Positions 30,415 through 33,941 of a stretch of 33,941 nt of DNA are shown here, piece by piece. Within the stretch, counting starts at the first letter, position 1; each line of letters opens with the position of its first letter. The stretch lies in the NCBI GenBank assembly GCA_039024315.1, contig JBCCQN010000073.1:1-33941 (forward strand), read 5' to 3'. The DNA comes from JBCAWW01 sp039024315 (GTDB lineage Bacteria; Bacteroidota; Bacteroidia; J057). The position numbers were made by a program, and so were the translations under genes. Below the pieces are notes generated by a model that was not told the origin of the DNA, ran no database searches, and worked only from the letters and a program-made list of their open reading frames with translations.

Positions 30415-33400
30415 ATGTTTCAGTTTTTCCACACTTTCAGGCTCGGCTTTCTTTATCTGTTTTTATTTTGGGGTTCGCTATCTCTACAAGCGCAGCTCTA
30501 TCTCAATGAGGTCATGACTTCTAATGAGCAAGCCTATGCCTCCTCAGCAGGATTTGTGGATTGGGTAGAAGTCTATAATGCTGGTACCCAAGCTGTCGAT
30601 TTACAAGGCTATGCGCTCTCCGATGCGAGTAACGAAGCCAGTAAGGGCCTAATTCCCGCTTCTACTCCGGCCCAAAGCATCGTTCCGCCCGGCGGTTACC
30701 TCCTCTTATTTCTTGATGGACGCTCTGATCTAGGGGCCAATCACCTAGATTTTCAACTCAGCAGAGGAGGGGAGATGCTTTATCTTTTTTCGCCTGATTC
30801 TAGTGTGATCCTTGATTCCGTTTGTGTACCTCTCATACCGGTAGATTTTAGTTATGGCAGGTTGACCGATGGGGCCACTGCGTGGAACGCTTTTTCGCAA
30901 TCTAGCCCTATGCAATCCAATACGACAGGCCAAAAGAAGCTCGCTGCGCCTGTCTTTTCTCAAAAGGGAGGAATCTTTCAAAGCAGCCAAACCATAAGTC
31001 TTAGTGCTCAATCAGGGGCGCAAATCTATTACAGCCTTGATGGTACAGAGCCTACTTCTCAAAGCAGCCTCTATTCAGGCCCGATCAATATTGATACCAC
31101 CACTAGTTTGCGAGCCAGAGCCTTTCTGACTAATTGGGATTCAAGTTTGATCTCAACCGAGGCCTTTGTCTTTAATGATTCTACAAGCTTGCCGATTATT
31201 TATTTAGCCATTGACCCTTATGACTTATGGGATGCAGATAGTGGCATCTATGTCAAGGGTAGCAGTAATTATCCCGGCGACTGTGGCAGCGGTAATTATC
31301 ACGCGCCATGGGAACGGCCAGTAAGTTTACACTATTTCGATACCACAGCTAATATCGCTTTTCAATTGGAAGCTGGTATTTCCATCTTTGGTAATTGTAC
31401 CCGCAACTTTGCTATGAAATCGCTGCAAGTTGCTACCAAAAAAGCCTATCTCAGTCCGGAGATTCCCTATCCGATCTTTCCGACACTTGAGGCTGATGAG
31501 TACCGCAGAGTTCGTTTACGCTCTGGGGGCAATCACTGGAAGACTTCTATCCTCGGCGAGGCGATTAGCCATCAGTTAGTAGAGGGCAAGATTGATATCG
31601 AGACCCAAAGTTTGCAATCTACAGTTGTTTATCTCAATGAAGATTATTGGGGCATCCACAATATGCGACACAACTACAGTGAGCATTATTTTCGCTACAA
31701 ATTTCCGCAATATGACACTTGCGATTTTGACATTGTTAGGCCGCAGCGTAGGCATAGTCAGTACTTTGTAGCCAGTGGCACTCAAGACAGTATGGCTGCT
31801 CTTTTCAACTATTTTGAAAGTCACAGTCCCTTCACCGCCACAGATTATCAATGGGCCCAACAGCGAATTGATCTCAGCGAGTGGATCAATTATTATGCAT
31901 TACAAATGTGGCTTTATCCAGGAGATTGGCCCAATACCTACTCTCCCACCAATATGATTTATTGGCGTCCCCGTACGCCAGAAGGTAAATGGCGGATGGC
32001 GGTATTGGATACCGACCAAGGATGGGCCAATGCTGGGCATAATACCGTGAGCTATATGCTCAACCCTAGCAGTAATACCAGCGCTAGAAACAGTGAGAAG
32101 GCTACGGTACTTTTTAGGCGTTTGATGGAGGTGCCCGATTTTCGGAACGAATTTATCCAGCGTTACGCCACTCAGCTCAATTTGTTGTTTAACCCTACTC
32201 GTACCAATCAAATCATTGATAGTTGTACGGCTATCATTGCCCCTGAGATGGCGCAGCATACGGCAAAATGGGGTAGTCAAGGAGGCGTTTCTTCGCCCTC
32301 TGCTTGGCAAACTCAAGTCGGGAATTTGAAAAATTTTGCCAACGTCCGCTCTGCCAATGTCTTTCAAAACCTTAGAGATGCCTATAATCTGGGGGGGTAT
32401 TGGCAGCTGAGTATCCCCATCGATAGCAACGCCCATGGCCGCGTCCTGCTCAACCAAAACGGGTATCCCGCTCCTTACCAATATCAAGGGCAATATCTCG
32501 ATTCTATCCCATTGCTGATCAAAGCCTCTCCTAAGCCAGGCTATCGCTTTTCGCATTGGTTAGAGACGGGAGAGACTAACCCGACCTTAAGCCTGAGTAC
32601 GCAAACTGACCTGATTCGCACCCCTGTCTTTGTAAAGGCCTTTGATGTGCTCATCAACGAAATTCATTATAAGCCCAGTGCTGGAGGCGAATACGAGTTT
32701 ATCGAAATCTATAATCCCGACAGCCTCGCTTGGGATTTAAGTGGCTATCGCTTTACCAACGGCATCGACTATGCGTTCCCCGCAGGGGTAGTCATAGAAC
32801 CAGATGCCTATCTCTTACTTGGTCGCGATACTGCTTTGATTACGGCTGCGCCGAACGTTTGGAAACGAAACTGGACCAGTGGCAAATTGAGTGGCTCTGA
32901 AAGATTAGAACTCAGTAATCCGCTTGGCGAGATCATCGATCAAGTCAAATATGACAATCAAGCGCCTTGGCCTGAAAATATCAGTGAACTGGAGGGTTCT
33001 TTACAATTAGCTGATGCCCGTACGGACAATGCTCAGGCCAGTAATTGGCTCAATGCCTGTCCTAGTCCCGGTAGCCCTAATCTAGGTACCTGCAGTACTC
33101 TGCCGATTGTAATCAACGAAATTTATTACGAAGATCAAGTTATCAATACTGGCGATTGGGTCGAATTGTACAATCCCAATGCCACGGCACAGGACTTGAG
33201 CAATTGGCAACTTCTAGATCGATCAGGCATTTTTACTTTCCCTCCGGGAACGCTCATTCCTGCTCAAAGCTATTTAGTACTCGCGAGTGATACCCTGCAG
33301 TTTCGACTTTATTATCCGCAAATTTCCCATCTATTGGGTCCACTTGATTTTCAAATCAGCGGCAAAGGAGAAACGCTTAGTTTGCTAGCGGATGACTGTT

Positions 33401-33941
33401 GTGTCGTAGATGTCGTCCCTATGGATAATCAAAGTCCTTGGCCGGAATCTGCTGATGGTGAGGGGTATAGCCTGTCTTTACTCGCGGATAGCCTCAATAA
33501 TTATTTGGCCTCCAATTGGCTGGCTTCTCCTAATTTTGGCGGTAGCCCTGCCGCTCCTAATTTTCCATCTTGTCAAATCAGCCAAGCCGAAAGCCGTATT
33601 CTAATCAATGAAATCAACTATCGCTCAAATCCTGCAGCAGATGCCGGTGATTGGATCGAGCTTTATAATCCGGGCCTAATCTCCGTCGATTTGAGTGCTT
33701 GGGAAATTCATGATGGGGACGGCTATTATCAGTTTCCTGCCGGAACTACTATCTCCGCCGACGGCTATTTAGTGGTGGCCCAAGACTTGCAAAAATTTAA
33801 TGTAATATTTCCTTACGCTGTTAATGGATTGGGAGACTGGAATTTTGGTTTTAGTGGGGATGGAGAGCGGATCGTGCTTCTCAACCAAAACCGTTGTCTC
33901 ATCGATGAGGTCCGCTACAATGATTCTCCCCCTTGGCCGGT
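30415..33941 (+). CDS. CotH kinase-family secreted protein with multiple lamin-tail (LTD) domains (3' end outside window)
   Basis: The frame is open from ATG 30415 to the window end (1175 codons and continuing). Order: signal peptide (1-25, SLSLQAQ); LTD 1 (about 27-150: LYLNEVMTSNE, DWVEVYNAG); chitobiase C-terminal/Fn3-associated domain (about 178-254: IYYSLDGTEPTS). The CotH kinase domain (about 259-640) carries VRLRSGGNHW, VVYLNEDYWGIHNMRHNYSE and the metal motif WRMAVLDTDQGW with Asp532 and Asp534. LTD 2 (from 745), LTD 3 (from 898) and LTD 4 (from 1062) each open with INEI and close with a PWP turn. CotH enzymes are atypical secreted protein kinases. A T9SS sorting domain probably follows beyond the edge (inference). 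Confidence 0.9.
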   Translation, partial: MFQFFHTFRLGFLYLFLFWGSLSLQAQLYLNEVMTSNEQAYASSAGFVDWVEVYNAGTQAVDLQGYALSDASNEASKGLIPASTPAQSIVPPGGYLLLFLDGRSDLGANHLDFQLSRGGEMLYLFSPDSSVILDSVCVPLIPVDFSYGRLTDGATAWNAFSQSSPMQSNTTGQKKLAAPVFSQKGGIFQSSQTISLSAQSGAQIYYSLDGTEPTSQSSLYSGPINIDTTTSLRARAFLTNWDSSLISTEAFVFNDSTSLPIIYLAIDPYDLWDADSGIYVKGSSNYPGDCGSGNYHAPWERPVSLHYFDTTANIAFQLEAGISIFGNCTRNFAMKSLQVATKKAYLSPEIPYPIFPTLEADEYRRVRLRSGGNHWKTSILGEAISHQLVEGKIDIETQSLQSTVVYLNEDYWGIHNMRHNYSEHYFRYKFPQYDTCDFDIVRPQRRHSQYFVASGTQDSMAALFNYFESHSPFTATDYQWAQQRIDLSEWINYYALQMWLYPGDWPNTYSPTNMIYWRPRTPEGKWRMAVLDTDQGWANAGHNTVSYMLNPSSNTSARNSEKATVLFRRLMEVPDFRNEFIQRYATQLNLLFNPTRTNQIIDSCTAIIAPEMAQHTAKWGSQGGVSSPSAWQTQVGNLKNFANVRSANVFQNLRDAYNLGGYWQLSIPIDSNAHGRVLLNQNGYPAPYQYQGQYLDSIPLLIKASPKPGYRFSHWLETGETNPTLSLSTQTDLIRTPVFVKAFDVLINEIHYKPSAGGEYEFIEIYNPDSLAWDLSGYRFTNGIDYAFPAGVVIEPDAYLLLGRDTALITAAPNVWKRNWTSGKLSGSERLELSNPLGEIIDQVKYDNQAPWPENISELEGSLQLADARTDNAQASNWLNACPSPGSPNLGTCSTLPIVINEIYYEDQVINTGDWVELYNPNATAQDLSNWQLLDRSGIFTFPPGTLIPAQSYLVLASDTLQFRLYYPQISHLLGPLDFQISGKGETLSLLADDCCVVDVVPMDNQSPWPESADGEGYSLSLLADSLNNYLASNWLASPNFGGSPAAPNFPSCQISQAESRILINEINYRSNPAADAGDWIELYNPGLISVDLSAWEIHDGDGYYQFPAGTTISADGYLVVAQDLQKFNVIFPYAVNGLGDWNFGFSGDGERIVLLNQNRCLIDEVRYNDSPPWP

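Noticed and set aside
31900..32556. Open frame of 218 codons on the minus strand inside the CotH gene.
   Set aside because: The plus frame encodes clear CotH motifs throughout; the antisense frame has no recognisable domain, leader or promoter.
1..33941. Search for tRNA, rRNA, CRISPR arrays, transposases, integrases, toxin-antitoxin or defence genes.
   Set aside because: No cloverleaf ends, direct repeats with spacers or recognisable mobile or defence proteins were seen on either strand.

Overview
The window looks like a chromosomal segment of a Bacteroidota bacterium, most likely a Saprospiria/Lewinella-type marine or environmental lineage. The evidence is a TonB-dependent receptor with an N-terminal carboxypeptidase-regulatory-like domain, a secreted protein ending in a type IX secretion (T9SS) sorting domain, several Bacteroidota-type promoters (TTG/TTTG, about 20 nt, TAnnTTTG), and secreted sulfatase, S41, M28, GH78 and CotH/LTD proteins. 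Genus is inference. No tRNA, rRNA, CRISPR array, integrase or transposase was seen; most of the window is ordinary, densely packed chromosome.

Layout. 1-231: tail of an upstream gene (possibly frameshifted) and a strong hairpin terminator. 232-2993 (minus): TonB-dependent receptor followed by a TMEM220-like membrane protein. 3127-6173 (plus): lipoprotein sulfatase translationally coupled (ATGA) to an S41 peptidase. 6170-7636 (minus): alpha/beta hydrolase and MOSC protein. 7710-11126 (minus): a compact operon of ABC ATPase, ABC permease, YtrA-type GntR regulator, DUF2807/GIN protein, secreted ankyrin protein and an ATGA-coupled 59-aa membrane peptide. A perfect 10-bp inverted repeat overlaps the predicted transcription start and is probably the regulator's own operator. 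11296-12522 (plus): M28 peptidase with PDZ domain behind a consensus promoter. 12519-14346 (minus): group II PLP decarboxylase plus GNAT acetyltransferase, divergent from a MocR-type regulator (14429-15859). 15935-18119: NarL-type two-component pair. 18120-19051: the only long gene-free stretch, holding a nested inverted-repeat element. 19052-20059: T9SS cargo protein with a textbook terminator. 20223-21191: two small degenerate receiver-domain proteins with their own terminator. 21306-26143 (minus): metallophosphoesterase, GH78-like rhamnosidase with a twin-arginine leader, and a conserved protein of unknown function. 26237-26920: TPR lipoprotein. 26963-30296 (minus): a YbbN/CnoX-like thioredoxin-TPR protein and a YbbP-like FtsX permease, a pairing also seen in E. 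coli. 30415-end: a very large CotH-kinase/lamin-tail-domain secreted protein cut by the window edge.

How the genes work together: the strongest regulatory stories are the autoregulated YtrA-type ABC operon and the MocR/decarboxylase divergon. The rest is a typical envelope and secretome of a polymer-degrading Bacteroidota. Candidates for something less described are the 59-aa peptide closing the ABC operon, the tandem receivers that lack the usual phosphotransfer residues, and the CotH/LTD protein.

Starts were moved to an ATG where the longest open frame begins with TTG (MOSC protein, MocR regulator, both small receivers, FtsX permease).
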